Positions 13,951 through 22,674 of a DNA stretch of 62,550 nt are shown here, one piece after another. A model generated the notes under the pieces. That model saw only the letters and a program-made list of their open reading frames with translations, was not told where the DNA came from and did no database searches. Made by a program: the position numbers and the translations under genes. The DNA is from a virus. Position 1 is the stretch's first letter, and each line of letters opens with the position of its first letter. The stretch is taken from positions 1 through 62,550 of IMG/VR virus record IMGVR_UViG_3300049793_000080; one strand, written 5' to 3'.

Positions 13951-13975
13951 CCGTAGGACAACGACCGTAGGAATC
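13951..13975 (+). promoter_or_regulatory. GTAGGA / GACCGTAGGAATC direct motif ahead of the late promoter
   Basis: CCGTAGGA (13951-13958) is followed by GACCGTAGGAATC (13963-13975), directly upstream of the -35 box at 13978. A closely similar pair lies at 49515-49548 before the lysis genes. I see no other copy near a gene start. It could bind a late activator or antiterminator. Confidence 0.4.
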
Positions 13976-13977
13976 TC

Positions 13978-14007
13978 TTGATCAGTATGTAAGCACTAAC
14001 CTACAAT
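13978..14007 (+). promoter_or_regulatory. Late promoter
   Basis: TTGATC (13978-13983), 18 bases, TACAAT (14002-14007), predicting a start near 14014. It is the best sigma70-type promoter on the plus strand and lies at the head of the long structural operon. The terminator at 14045-14066 follows within about 50 bases. Confidence 0.65.
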
Positions 14008-14044
14008 CCCGGCGCGGGCTACCTCAGCAGCTCCCGCCCCAAAG

Positions 14045-14066
14045 GCCCGCTTCATGCGGGCTTTTT
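14045..14066 (+). terminator. Strong terminator in the late leader
   Basis: A perfect stem GCCCGC/GCGGGC (14045-14050 with 14056-14061) with a TTCAT loop and TTTTT. It stands between the late promoter and the first late gene, so late transcription must read through it. A first hairpin (GCGGG with CCCGC, about 14014-14040) precedes it. A short RNA of about 53 nt would be released when it terminates. Confidence 0.8.
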
Positions 14067-14082
14067 GCTTTGGAGGCAGTGC

Positions 14083-14451
14083 ATGGCAGTCGCAGCAACC
14101 CCGGTCAAGGACGAGAACGAGCCGGAAACCATCGTCTGGAAGTGGGTCTTCGGCACTACCGCCACCGACACCGGCGCGGCCATCAAGCTGCCCCAGCATG
14201 CGGACGTCACGTGGCAGGTGGAGGGCACCCCAGGCGGCGCTACCGTCTCCATCGACGGCTCCAACGAGGGCACCACCTTCTCACCCCTCAACCACGCCGC
14301 CGGCGGCACCGCCTGCACTTTCGCCGCGGCCGGCATCAAGACCACGCTGGAAAACCCGGTCTACAAGCGCCCCAGCATCAGCGGCGCCACCGGCACCACC
14401 GCGCTGACGGTGACCGGCCACTTCCGCAAGGGTTACAGGAGCTTTCGATGA
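14083..14451 (+). CDS. Putative virion protein, first late gene
   Basis: A 122-residue Thr/Ala/Gly-rich beta protein (ADVTWQVEGTPGGATVSIDG, SNEGTTFSPLNHAAGG) with an Ig-like or head-decoration look. GGAGG precedes the ATG by 8 bases. Its place at the start of the structural operon supports a virion role. No family can be named. Confidence 0.6.
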   Translation: MAVAATPVKDENEPETIVWKWVFGTTATDTGAAIKLPQHADVTWQVEGTPGGATVSIDGSNEGTTFSPLNHAAGGTACTFAAAGIKTTLENPVYKRPSISGATGTTALTVTGHFRKGYRSFR

Positions 14452-14990
14452 GCATTGACGCCAAGATCGCGCAGCAGGGCGCGGACACCATCCTGCGCCT
14501 GGGCGTCATGCTCCAGGGCATCCCCGAGCTGGCCGGCATGCTGCAGCGGCTCGGCTCGCTGGAGGATGCGGCCGCCACCATGGAGCAGCGCCTGGAGCGC
14601 GTCACGGCGCTGGCCGATGCCGCTGACGGTCGGCTGGCGGTGGCCAATGACGGCGTGACCAGCGCCAAGGAGCAGGCCGCGCAGATCCTGGAGGACGCGC
14701 GCGCCAGCGCCGAGCGCACCACCGGCGAGGCCATCGCCAAGGCCAGCGCCATCACCGCCGAGGCCGAGGCCGCTGCCAGCAACGCGCGCATCCGGGCCGC
14801 CAACGACGCGGCCGACGCGCTCGCCAAGGCCACGCAGGCCAGGAAGACCGTGCTGGACGAGCGCGACGTCGCCCGCCTCGAGGCCATCACCGCGCAGGAT
14901 CAGGCCAAGGCCGCCCGCGACGATCTGGCCGACATCAACGCCAGGATCGCAGAGGCGCGTTCGGCGGCCAAGAACATCCTGGGCGGGTAA
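14448..14990 (+). CDS. Long coiled-coil protein
   Basis: The 180-residue protein is almost entirely alpha-helical and Ala-rich, with heptad-like repeats (EQAAQILEDARASAERTTGE, AITAEAEAAASNARIRAAND). It is coupled to the previous gene by ATGA. Position and shape suggest a virion rod, scaffold or fibre-chaperone role. The function is not determined. Confidence 0.6.
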   Translation: MSIDAKIAQQGADTILRLGVMLQGIPELAGMLQRLGSLEDAAATMEQRLERVTALADAADGRLAVANDGVTSAKEQAAQILEDARASAERTTGEAIAKASAITAEAEAAASNARIRAANDAADALAKATQARKTVLDERDVARLEAITAQDQAKAARDDLADINARIAEARSAAKNILGG

Positions 14991-14996
14991 GCGCGC

Positions 14997-16184
14997 ATGG
15001 CCCTGCAGCGCGCGGACTCGATTGGTGACTCCTGTACCACTGTCGGCACGGGAGCCCTCACCCTTCTTGGCGTTGCGCCGCAGGGGCACCTGCCCATCGT
15101 CGGCAACATCACGGACGGTGCGACCATCCGTGTGCGGATCTTCAACTACGACGCCAGCAACCCGAGCCTGACGAACACGGATTGGGAGGTGGTGGAGGGC
15201 GTCTACACCGCCGCAGGGCAGACCCTGACCCGAGTAACGGTCTACGAATCCTCGACAGGCGGGGCTCCGATCAACTTCGCGGCCGGGACGAAGGCTGTTG
15301 TTGTCGTTCTGACGGCGCAGGACTTGGCCGACAAGCAGGATGCGGGCTCCTATGCCACGCTGGGTGCAAACGCCTTCACGGCAACGCAGACGGTGCAAAA
15401 AGCCGTTGCCGCCACATCGACAGATGGCGCGGCGCTTGAGACGACGGCTGCGGCCACTGTTGGCGCGCAGAAGTGGTCCCCTCGCTTTCGCTGGACTGGC
15501 TCGGGATGGAAGACTGATGCAGTAGCGGCTGCGCAGGCGGTCGATTTCATCGCCGAGGTTCAGCCGGTCCAGGGCTCGGCGAATCCCTCGGGGAAATGGG
15601 TCATCTCCAGTCGGGTAAACGGGGGGGCATACACAGAACGCATGAGGGTCGAATCGGGCGGCGCGTTGGTGCTTGCCAACGGCCTGTTTTTCTCCCCGAT
15701 TTCTGCGTCGCGGCTTGGGATCGGGACCACGTCCGGGGCCGTTGACGGCTTTATTGAGGCGGCTCGATTTCGCGACGACACCAACAACGTCGCGGTCGGT
15801 GGGGTCAACTCTGTCACAGGGCACTTTTGTGGCACCAACGCAGGCATGTGGTGGGGCTCAACGAACTGGTACGACACCCCGAATCTCGGGTTGGTCAAGA
15901 ACGCCAGTGGGGTTGCCGCACTGGTTAAGAGCACGTCCACCAGCGACTTCGGCGACATCAAGCTGCGCAACGTCTTGGCTGCAGGCGGCAACGGCTCCTA
16001 CGTCCAGACCCCGAGCATGACGGTAGCGAACCTCGCTGTCGCCTCGACGGCCGGTGCGGGCGCGAGGGCATTCGTCACGGACGCATCAACCACCGTCATT
16101 CTCGGACTCGGGCTCGCCGTCACTGGTGGCGGCGCAAACAAGGTGCCCGTTTACAGCGATGGCACGAACTGGCTGATTGGATAA
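14997..16184 (+). CDS. Tail fibre or spike-like virion protein
   Basis: The 395-residue protein is Gly/Thr/Ala/Ser-rich, as in phage fibres. The N-terminal 100 residues (ITDGATIRVRIFNYDASNPS, TDWEVVEGVYTAAGQTLTRV) resemble a phage tail-fibre N-terminal module. A stalk-like segment follows, with DLADKQDAGSYATLGANAFT. The C-terminal half has WSPRFRWTGSGWKTDAVA and a final SDGTNWLIG strand, common at fibre ends. It lies far from the other fibre gene (28809), and the two share only general composition. Confidence 0.65.
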   Translation: MALQRADSIGDSCTTVGTGALTLLGVAPQGHLPIVGNITDGATIRVRIFNYDASNPSLTNTDWEVVEGVYTAAGQTLTRVTVYESSTGGAPINFAAGTKAVVVVLTAQDLADKQDAGSYATLGANAFTATQTVQKAVAATSTDGAALETTAAATVGAQKWSPRFRWTGSGWKTDAVAAAQAVDFIAEVQPVQGSANPSGKWVISSRVNGGAYTERMRVESGGALVLANGLFFSPISASRLGIGTTSGAVDGFIEAARFRDDTNNVAVGGVNSVTGHFCGTNAGMWWGSTNWYDTPNLGLVKNASGVAALVKSTSTSDFGDIKLRNVLAAGGNGSYVQTPSMTVANLAVASTAGAGARAFVTDASTTVILGLGLAVTGGGANKVPVYSDGTNWLIG

Positions 16185-16187
16185 ACC

Positions 16188-16409
16188 ATGGCAACCTTCA
16201 ACTTGACGATCACTTACCCCGACGCCCAGCAGACTCGCATCCTGGCGGCGATGAAGGCGACGTATGCCAGCAACGGCACGCCGAACCCGACGAACGCGCA
16301 GGCCATCGAGGCATTGCGCCTTGAAGTCGCCCAGCGCGTCAAGAACATCGTTCAAGGCTATGAGCAGCAACAGGCTGCTGCCGCAGTCGTTCCGGTGGAC
16401 GCCGTATGA
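16188..16409 (+). CDS. Small helical protein
   Basis: A 73-residue protein with TYPDAQQTRILAAMKATY and a C-terminal helix IEALRLEVAQRVKNIVQGYE. Proteins of this type are often encoded beside fibre genes. Its TGA overlaps the next ATG. The function is unknown. Confidence 0.6.
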   Translation: MATFNLTITYPDAQQTRILAAMKATYASNGTPNPTNAQAIEALRLEVAQRVKNIVQGYEQQQAAAAVVPVDAV

Positions 16410-16552
16410 ACGTCGGAATGATCGGCTACGGCTCTGTTGCCTACGGCATGGCGGGCTTCGGCGCTGTCGTGCTCGGCTCTGAGCCCCAGCCGGCATCCGG
16501 CGGCGGCCTGAGTTTCTGGCTGACCATCGCCCGTCGCCGCGGCCGCTGCTGA
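16406..16552 (+). CDS. Tiny glycine-rich protein
   Basis: A 48-residue ORF (MNVGMIGYGSVAYGMAGFGA...) with a weakly hydrophobic N-terminal half and a basic end (ARRRGRC). The ATGA overlap with the upstream gene supports expression. The function is unknown. Confidence 0.45.
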   Translation: MNVGMIGYGSVAYGMAGFGAVVLGSEPQPASGGGLSFWLTIARRRGRC

Positions 16553-16580
16553 ACCCCAAACACCCACGAAAGCCAACCCC

Positions 16581-16898
16581 ATGCCCGCCATCATCATCAG
16601 CACCAACGAGGACGGCAGCGTCACGCTCGCGCCCATTGACGCCACCCCGGAGATGCTCCAGGCCGGCGAGCAGTTCGCCTCTATGGACGAAGCCATGCAG
16701 GCGGTGGGCGAAGTGATGGGCGAAGCCCCAGGCGGTGATCAAGCAGGCGCTGGCGGCCAGGGCGGCGACGGCAACCTCGCGCCCAACCCGGACGAAGGAG
16801 CCGAACCGGCGGGGCTCCCCCCGGACGACTCCGAAGCCCCGACCGAGGACGACGAGCAGATGGGCGCAGGCTACAAGCGCGCTCGCCGCGGCCAGTAA
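16581..16898 (+). CDS. Acidic protein ahead of terminase
   Basis: A 105-residue acidic protein: a short folded-looking start (IIISTNEDGSVTLAPIDATP) and then a disordered Gly/Asp/Pro-rich tail (DQAGAGGQGGDGNLAPNPDE). It sits 15 bases before the terminase small subunit gene. The function is unknown. Confidence 0.55.
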   Translation: MPAIIISTNEDGSVTLAPIDATPEMLQAGEQFASMDEAMQAVGEVMGEAPGGDQAGAGGQGGDGNLAPNPDEGAEPAGLPPDDSEAPTEDDEQMGAGYKRARRGQ

Positions 16899-16913
16899 GC
16901 CGAGCACCAGACG

Positions 16914-17672
16914 ATGACCGAGCGCAAGAAGCCCATCCCGAAGCCCGAACCCGGCGCGAAGCGCCCGCGGGCCAAGGTGAAGCCTGCGCCGAAGAAGAAG
17001 GCCAAAGGCACGAAAAAGCAGGCTTTGCCGTGCGATACCGCCAAGTTCCCGCTTGCCGTCATCCCCGAGCCGCCACCTCCCCCGCCCTTTGTTCCGCCCA
17101 CCCCGAACGAGTTGTTCCGGGCGTGGCGCGACCAGGACGAGGCTGGAAACATCGCCATGGCTGATCTGGCCGATTACATCGTCTCGGAAGGACACCTGCC
17201 AGGGTTCTGCCGTGAACGCGGCTTTCCGTACAGCACTGTCCGGTCCTGGATTGAAGCGTCCGAGGCCCGAGTCGCCTTGTACGCGCGCGCACGCGAGGAC
17301 CGCGCGGACGTTTTCGCAGACAACACCCAGTCCATTGCCGACGAGGAATGCAGCGCGCCGGTGATCGTGCAGGGCGTGCTGGTGGGCTATGCGGTGGACT
17401 CTGCTGCGGTGCAGCGCAACAAGCTGCGCGTGGAAACCCGCAAGTGGCTGGCCGCGAAGATGAAGCCCCGGGTTTACTCCGACAAGCTGGACGTCACGGC
17501 CAACGTGACCCACGACATTCGCACGGTGTCGGACGAGGATCTGGTGCGCACGCTCAACGCGATGGGCGTCGCGGTGCCGGCACTGGGATCCAAGCCCGGG
17601 CAGGACGCGGCCAACGACCAGAAGGTGGGCATGCCTTCGATGCACACCAGCGTTCCGGTGAGGGCGGCATGA
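16914..17672 (+). CDS. terS: Terminase small subunit
   Basis: The 252-residue protein has a Lys/Pro-rich disordered N terminus (about 1-60). A helix-turn-helix region at 66-120 follows (LADYIVSEGHLPGFCRERGF then PYSTVRSWIEASEARVALYA) and a C-terminal RNKLRVETRKWLAAKMKPRV-YSDK block. Both are typical of the small terminase family that recognises phage DNA. The following gene, coupled by ATGA, is the large subunit. It would select the packaging site for headful packaging. Confidence 0.85.
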   Translation: MTERKKPIPKPEPGAKRPRAKVKPAPKKKAKGTKKQALPCDTAKFPLAVIPEPPPPPPFVPPTPNELFRAWRDQDEAGNIAMADLADYIVSEGHLPGFCRERGFPYSTVRSWIEASEARVALYARAREDRADVFADNTQSIADEECSAPVIVQGVLVGYAVDSAAVQRNKLRVETRKWLAAKMKPRVYSDKLDVTANVTHDIRTVSDEDLVRTLNAMGVAVPALGSKPGQDAANDQKVGMPSMHTSVPVRAA

Positions 17673-19168
17673 GCGGCTTTAACCCCCTGGAGCTCAACGC
17701 GGTGCAGCGCGCCGAACTGATGTCCGCGCTGGCCGAGTACAAGCGCCGCCGCGGCATGCGCCTGATCGACCAGTTGTTCCCCGACGAAGGCCCGTACCGT
17801 CGCGAGCTGTATCCGAAGCACCTCGAATTCTTCGCCGCCGGCAAGAAGTACAAGCACCGCGTGTTCATCGCCGGCAACCGCGTGGGCAAGACCGTGGCGG
17901 CTGGCACCGAGTGGAGCTACCACCTCACGGGCCTGTACCCGGCATGGTGGGATGGCTACCGCTTCGACCGGCCCATCACGCTGCTGATCGCCGGCGACAC
18001 GCACGAGACGACGCGCGACATTTTGCAGGTCAAGATGGTGGGCGGCACGCGCGACCAGCCCGAAAAGCTGGGGACCGGCCTCATCCCCGGGCGCTGCATC
18101 AAGGGCTACGTGCCACGCATCCACGTGCCGGGCGCCATCGAGAAGGTGTACGTGCGCCACTACAACGCACATGGCGAGGAAGACGGCGAGAGCGTCATGT
18201 GGCTGCGCTCCTACGTCCAAGGCCGGGAAATCTTCCAGGGCTTCGAGCTCGATGGCTTCTGGCCCGACGAGGAGTGCCCGCCCGAGGTGTACCAGGAGGG
18301 GCAGGTGCGCCTCATGACCACGCGCGGCCTGTCCACCTTGTCGTTCACGCCGCTCGAGGGGCTGACTGAGCTCGTCTCCGGCTTCATGGGCCCGCCCGAG
18401 GACAACGAGAACGCCAGCCGGTTCGTCGTGTCGTGCGGCTGGGACGATGTTCCCCACCTGGACGAAGTCGCCAAGCGCGAGCTGCTGGCCAACCTGCCGC
18501 CGCATCAGAAGGACGCTCGCTCCAAGGGCATCCCGCAACTGGGCGCCGGCGCGATCTACCCGGTGCTGCCCGAGGACATCGAGGTGGACGACTTCGAGCT
18601 GCCCACGCACTGGCACCGCGGCTACGGCATGGACGTGGGCTGGAACCGCACCGCATGCCTGTGGGGTGCGTGGGACCGCACGGCAGACGTGATCTACGTC
18701 TACTCCGAGCACTATCGTGGGCAGGCCGAGCCGATCCTGCACGCTGCTGCCGTCAAGGCGCGTGGGCAGAGCATGCAAGGTGCCATCGACCCGGCATCGA
18801 AGGGCCGCCAGCAGGCTGACGGCAAGCAGTTGCTCAAGATGTACCGCGACCTGGGCTTGAACCTGCACGAAGCGAACAACGGTGTCGAGGCCGGCATCTA
18901 TGACGTGTGGCAGCGCCTGTCCACCGGCCGCCTCAAGTTCTTCAAGTCGTGCCGCAACACGATGGCCGAGTTCAAGATTTACCGCCGCGACCTCAACGGC
19001 AAGATCGTCAAGGCCAACGACCACGCGATGGACGCGCTGCGCTACCTGATCGCCACCCCGCGCGTGTTCGCGCCCGTGGTCAGCGAATACGAGCGCCAGC
19101 AGATCCTCGAACAAGAAACCGCCGACCAGGGTGTATTCATCCCGTTCGATCCGGGCATGAACATGTAA
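17669..19168 (+). CDS. terL: Terminase large subunit
   Basis: The 499-residue packaging motor carries an ATPase with Walker A GNRVGKT (residues 69-75) and Walker B FELDGFWPDEE (about 190). Its RNase H-like nuclease domain has acidic residues at GMDVGW, in DPASKG and in NDHAMDALRYLI near the C terminus. Length and motif order match the family. It is coupled to terS by ATGA; the portal gene follows after 8 bases. Confidence 0.95.
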   Translation: MSGFNPLELNAVQRAELMSALAEYKRRRGMRLIDQLFPDEGPYRRELYPKHLEFFAAGKKYKHRVFIAGNRVGKTVAAGTEWSYHLTGLYPAWWDGYRFDRPITLLIAGDTHETTRDILQVKMVGGTRDQPEKLGTGLIPGRCIKGYVPRIHVPGAIEKVYVRHYNAHGEEDGESVMWLRSYVQGREIFQGFELDGFWPDEECPPEVYQEGQVRLMTTRGLSTLSFTPLEGLTELVSGFMGPPEDNENASRFVVSCGWDDVPHLDEVAKRELLANLPPHQKDARSKGIPQLGAGAIYPVLPEDIEVDDFELPTHWHRGYGMDVGWNRTACLWGAWDRTADVIYVYSEHYRGQAEPILHAAAVKARGQSMQGAIDPASKGRQQADGKQLLKMYRDLGLNLHEANNGVEAGIYDVWQRLSTGRLKFFKSCRNTMAEFKIYRRDLNGKIVKANDHAMDALRYLIATPRVFAPVVSEYERQQILEQETADQGVFIPFDPGMNM

Positions 19169-19176
19169 GGACCACG

Positions 19177-21666
19177 ATGGCCAAAGAATCATTCGCAAGC
19201 ACCGTGGCCGACTCATTCAACGACGAGGCGCCCGAGGACTCGGTGCATGCACAGCGCATCGCCGCCGCCCAGGCGCTGGGTGACGAGCTGCTGCCCAAGC
19301 GCAAGGAGGCCATCGACGGCAAGAAGGCGACTAACATCGAGCAGGACTGGCAGGAGGACGAGGAGTTCTACCAGTCCATCGATGCGGCCAACCCCGAGGG
19401 TGAGACGAACGTGGGCAAGCCGGTCAGCACCGAGGGCGGCCCCATCGGCGTGCAGAAGACTGCGCCGCGCCGCTCCAGCGTGTTCCTGCCGCTGACGCGC
19501 CCCTACGTCGACGCCGCGGCCGCACGCATCGCGGACATGCTGCTGCCCAACGACGACATGCCGTGGAGCCTGAAGCCCACGCCGATCCCGGAGACAGGCT
19601 CATCGCCGGACATGCAGCCTCCAGGCAAGCCCACCGCCGTAGCTGCAGCTGCGACTGGTGGCGACCCGGCCGCATCGATGATGGGCACGCCCCCGCTGGC
19701 GGCTGACATGATGAATGCGGGCCCGGCTGCACCCTCCACTCCGGCCATGGGCAGCACCACGGGCATGGCCGGGCCACTGTCCATGGGCGCGCCAACCGCG
19801 ATGGCGCAGCCGCCCATGAACCCGGCGCAGGCCATCATGGCGCAGCCGGCCGCCGTGGCCACCGCCGCGCCCGACGAGGACGGCGTGGAGAAGACGCCCG
19901 AGGACAAGGCCGCCGACGCTGCGACGAAACAGATCACCGACTGGCTGATCGAGTGCCAGTACCACGCCGAATTCCGCAAGATGCTGGAGAACGCGGCGAA
20001 GCTGGGCACCGGCATCCTCAAGGGCCCGATCCCCTTCAAGCGCGTCAGCCAGAAGATGGTGCGCAACAAGGACGGCACGCAAACGCTCACGCGCGTGGAG
20101 ATGACCGTTCCCATCTCGGTCAGCATCGACCCGCGCAACTTCTTCCCCGACCCGGCATGCGGCGAGGACGTGCAGCGTGGCGGCTACACCTGGGAGTACG
20201 ACACTCTCTCGGCGCGCGTCGTGCAGGAGCTGCTCAAAGACGACAGCTACATCCACGAGCAACTCAAGAAGGTGCTGCGCGAGGGCCCGGCAAAGCAAGG
20301 CGAGGCACCGCGTAGCCCCCAGGCAGATGGTGCCCAGCGCTCCCTCATCGGCTCGTCCTTCGGCGTCTGGTACTTCCACGGCATGGTGGAGCGCGAGGTG
20401 CTGATCGCCGCGGGCATTGAGCCGGACGAGTTCAGCCCCGAGATGGCCGAGATGATGAGCGTGCCGGCCATCATCACCATGATCAACGACACGGTGGTGA
20501 AGGCGGCGCTCACGCCGATGGACATGGGCGGCTTCCCGTATGACGTCATGCCGTGGCAGCGCCGCGCTGGCATGCTGTGGGGCATGGGCGTCGCGCGCCA
20601 GATGCGCACGCCGCAGCGCATCGCCAACGCCGCCATGCGTGCGCTCATGGACAACGCCGGGTTCACCTCCGGGCCGCTGTGGGCCGTGCGCAAGGGCTGG
20701 GTCAAGCCCATCGACGGCTCGTGGGAGCTCACGCCGCGCAAGGGTTTCGAGATGACCGACAAGGCCCCGGACACGGCCAAGATCGGCGACGCCATCACCT
20801 TCACTAACGTCCAGGCGGCGCAGGCCGAGCTCGAGCGCATCGTGCAGTTGGCCATGAAGCAGGCCGAGGATGCCACCGGACTGCCGATGCTGATGCAGGG
20901 CCAGCAGGGCGCCGCGCCGGACACGGTAGGCGGCATGACGATCCTGAACAACAACGGCTCCACCGTGCTGCGCCGCATCGCGCGGCAGGCCGACGACTGC
21001 GTGACCGAGCGCCACATCCGGCGGTACTACTACTGGCTGCTGGAGAACAGCAACAACGAGGCGGCCAAGGGCGACTTTCAGATCGACGCGCGCGGCAGCA
21101 CGGCGCTGGTGGACCGCGAGCTGGCCAATCAGGCGCTGGTGCAGCTCGCGCCCATCCTGGAAGCGGACCCGGACATCCACAAGGAGCGCTTCCACACCGA
21201 ACTGCTCAAGGCGCACCGCATCGACCCGAAGAACCTGTTCATGACCGCTGCCGAGAAGAAGGCGCGCGACGCCAAGGGCGCTCCGGTCGACCCGCGCGTG
21301 CAGGTGGCGCAGATCAACGACGCCGGCGAGACGACGCGCCACGAGAAGGAGTTGATCGCCAAGCACGTCGACGCGACCGAGGACCGCAAGGTGGACCTCA
21401 AGAAGATCGAGGCCGAGTACGAGGCCTTCCTCGGCAAACTGGCGCTCGACCAGGGAGTGAGCAAGGACAAGATCAAAGAGTCCCTGTTCAAGACCACTTC
21501 GACGCTGAACACGCAGGTGGCCCTGGCCAACGCCGCGCGCGAGCACCAGTCGAACGAATCGGGCGCCGACCGCGCGCAGGGCGACGCGCACAAGGCCATC
21601 GACGTGGCCACCGCCGCAGCCGAGCCCCCCGACAAGGCCAAGGCAGGACACGCCTTCGAGCAATGA
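19177..21666 (+). CDS. Portal protein
   Basis: The 829-residue protein fits a podovirus-type portal by position and motifs. It has RRSSVFLPLTRPYVDAAAAR near the N terminus, a WLIECQYHAEFRKMLENAAK segment, and IDPRNFFPDP. TPQRIANAAMRALMDNAGFT and TVGGMTILNNNGS, which are typical of large portals, come later. An insertion at about residues 139-234 is low-complexity and rich in Met, Pro and Ala (MMGTPPLAADMMNAGP...). The C-terminal 100 residues are helical and charged. The portal forms the DNA entry ring at the capsid vertex. Confidence 0.85.
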   Translation: MAKESFASTVADSFNDEAPEDSVHAQRIAAAQALGDELLPKRKEAIDGKKATNIEQDWQEDEEFYQSIDAANPEGETNVGKPVSTEGGPIGVQKTAPRRSSVFLPLTRPYVDAAAARIADMLLPNDDMPWSLKPTPIPETGSSPDMQPPGKPTAVAAAATGGDPAASMMGTPPLAADMMNAGPAAPSTPAMGSTTGMAGPLSMGAPTAMAQPPMNPAQAIMAQPAAVATAAPDEDGVEKTPEDKAADAATKQITDWLIECQYHAEFRKMLENAAKLGTGILKGPIPFKRVSQKMVRNKDGTQTLTRVEMTVPISVSIDPRNFFPDPACGEDVQRGGYTWEYDTLSARVVQELLKDDSYIHEQLKKVLREGPAKQGEAPRSPQADGAQRSLIGSSFGVWYFHGMVEREVLIAAGIEPDEFSPEMAEMMSVPAIITMINDTVVKAALTPMDMGGFPYDVMPWQRRAGMLWGMGVARQMRTPQRIANAAMRALMDNAGFTSGPLWAVRKGWVKPIDGSWELTPRKGFEMTDKAPDTAKIGDAITFTNVQAAQAELERIVQLAMKQAEDATGLPMLMQGQQGAAPDTVGGMTILNNNGSTVLRRIARQADDCVTERHIRRYYYWLLENSNNEAAKGDFQIDARGSTALVDRELANQALVQLAPILEADPDIHKERFHTELLKAHRIDPKNLFMTAAEKKARDAKGAPVDPRVQVAQINDAGETTRHEKELIAKHVDATEDRKVDLKKIEAEYEAFLGKLALDQGVSKDKIKESLFKTTSTLNTQVALANAAREHQSNESGADRAQGDAHKAIDVATAAAEPPDKAKAGHAFEQ

Positions 21667-21731
21667 ATCCAGTGAGAGCCCTTTGACATTCCAAAACGTC
21701 ACCTGATTAACAGACAAAGGAAACCAGCACC

Positions 21732-22307
21732 ATGAATCTCTTCAAATCCGCCGACAAGCTCAGGATCACCGAGCGCCTGTCGTTCTCCTTCAACGCGATG
21801 GTCCGCGCCTACAAGCAGGGCGGCTCCTACGACGAGTGCAACGCCATGGAGGTGGTGCGCGCCTGCGATGCGTCGAGCCGCATCGTGAGCGCGACGGCCG
21901 CCACATTGGTAGTCACCGAAGCACTGCACAACGATCGCATCATCTTGCTGGATCGCGCCGCCGGGATCGCTGCGACGTTGCCAGCGGCTGCCATTGGCCT
22001 GCGCTTTCGCTTCATCGTGAAGACCACCTTCACCGGCGCTGCCAGCATCAAGAGCGTCGTGGGCAGCGACATCATGATCGGCCACGCGATCATGGGTAAT
22101 GACTCGGACAACACGGTGGTTGATTGGCAGTCCATCGCGGCGACGACCAACGACACCATCGATCTGTTCGGCGCGGCCAACTCCACCGGCGGCATGGCGG
22201 GCCAAGAAATCGAAATCATCGGCTTGGCCGCGGGCTTGTGGTTCGTGTCGATTCGCGGTGACGCGGCTGGCACGGAGGCCACGCCGTTCGCCAACACGGT
22301 GGCGTAA
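21732..22307 (+). CDS. Putative head decoration or minor virion protein
   Basis: A 191-residue beta-rich protein (IVSATAATLVVTEALHNDRI, RFRFIVKTTFTGAASIKSVV, LWFVSIRGDAAGTEATPF). The repeated short strands and lack of charge clusters fit a capsid-binding or spike protein. It lies between portal and scaffold and is followed by a hairpin at 22325-22345, as highly expressed genes often are. The family is not recognised. Confidence 0.55.
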   Translation: MNLFKSADKLRITERLSFSFNAMVRAYKQGGSYDECNAMEVVRACDASSRIVSATAATLVVTEALHNDRIILLDRAAGIAATLPAAAIGLRFRFIVKTTFTGAASIKSVVGSDIMIGHAIMGNDSDNTVVDWQSIAATTNDTIDLFGAANSTGGMAGQEIEIIGLAAGLWFVSIRGDAAGTEATPFANTVA

Positions 22308-22324
22308 CCCGGGTCAGCTTGCGC

Positions 22325-22345
22325 AAGGGGCGTGACAGGCCCCTT
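22325..22345 (+). terminator. Hairpin, possible partial terminator
   Basis: AAGGGGC (22325-22331) pairs with GCCCCTT (22339-22345) around a seven-base loop. There is no U-tract, so it is more likely an RNA-stabilising or partially terminating hairpin between virion genes. Confidence 0.45.
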
Positions 22346-22367
22346 CCCCAATGCACCAGGACACGAC

Positions 22368-22655
22368 ATGGAAATGACGCAACCCATCGAGGCAGAACGC
22401 GAATTCGCGCTGACCCGCGCCGAGGTGATCAGCCCGTTGTGGCAGCGCCTAAGCGCGTACCTGACCGATGAACTGCAGTCGCTGCGCGAGCGCAATGACA
22501 ACGTGCAGGACATCCGAGACACGACCCTGCTGCGCGGTGAACTGCGCGCGGTCAAAAGAATTCTTGCCCTGGCCGACGAGGCGGGACAGGAATCGCGGCA
22601 GGCCGATGAAGAGAGCTTCACCGAGCTTGCAATTCCCCGCCTCAATGGCGGATAG
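22368..22655 (+). CDS. Small helical protein before scaffold
   Basis: A 95-residue acidic helical protein: FALTRAEVISPLWQRLSAYL, DELQSLRERNDNVQDIRDTT, and LRAVKRILALADEAGQES. The start ATG 22368 follows AGGACA. It lies directly upstream of the scaffold gene, and a role in head assembly is inferred from place alone. Confidence 0.6.
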   Translation: MEMTQPIEAEREFALTRAEVISPLWQRLSAYLTDELQSLRERNDNVQDIRDTTLLRGELRAVKRILALADEAGQESRQADEESFTELAIPRLNGG

Positions 22656-22674
22656 GCCAACTGGAGAGACTTAG

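Noticed and set aside
14997-16184. Idea that the two fibre genes (14997, 28809) are tandem duplicates as in Bcep22
   Set aside because: They share fibre-like composition but no convincing stretch of identical sequence by eye, and they are 12 kb apart.
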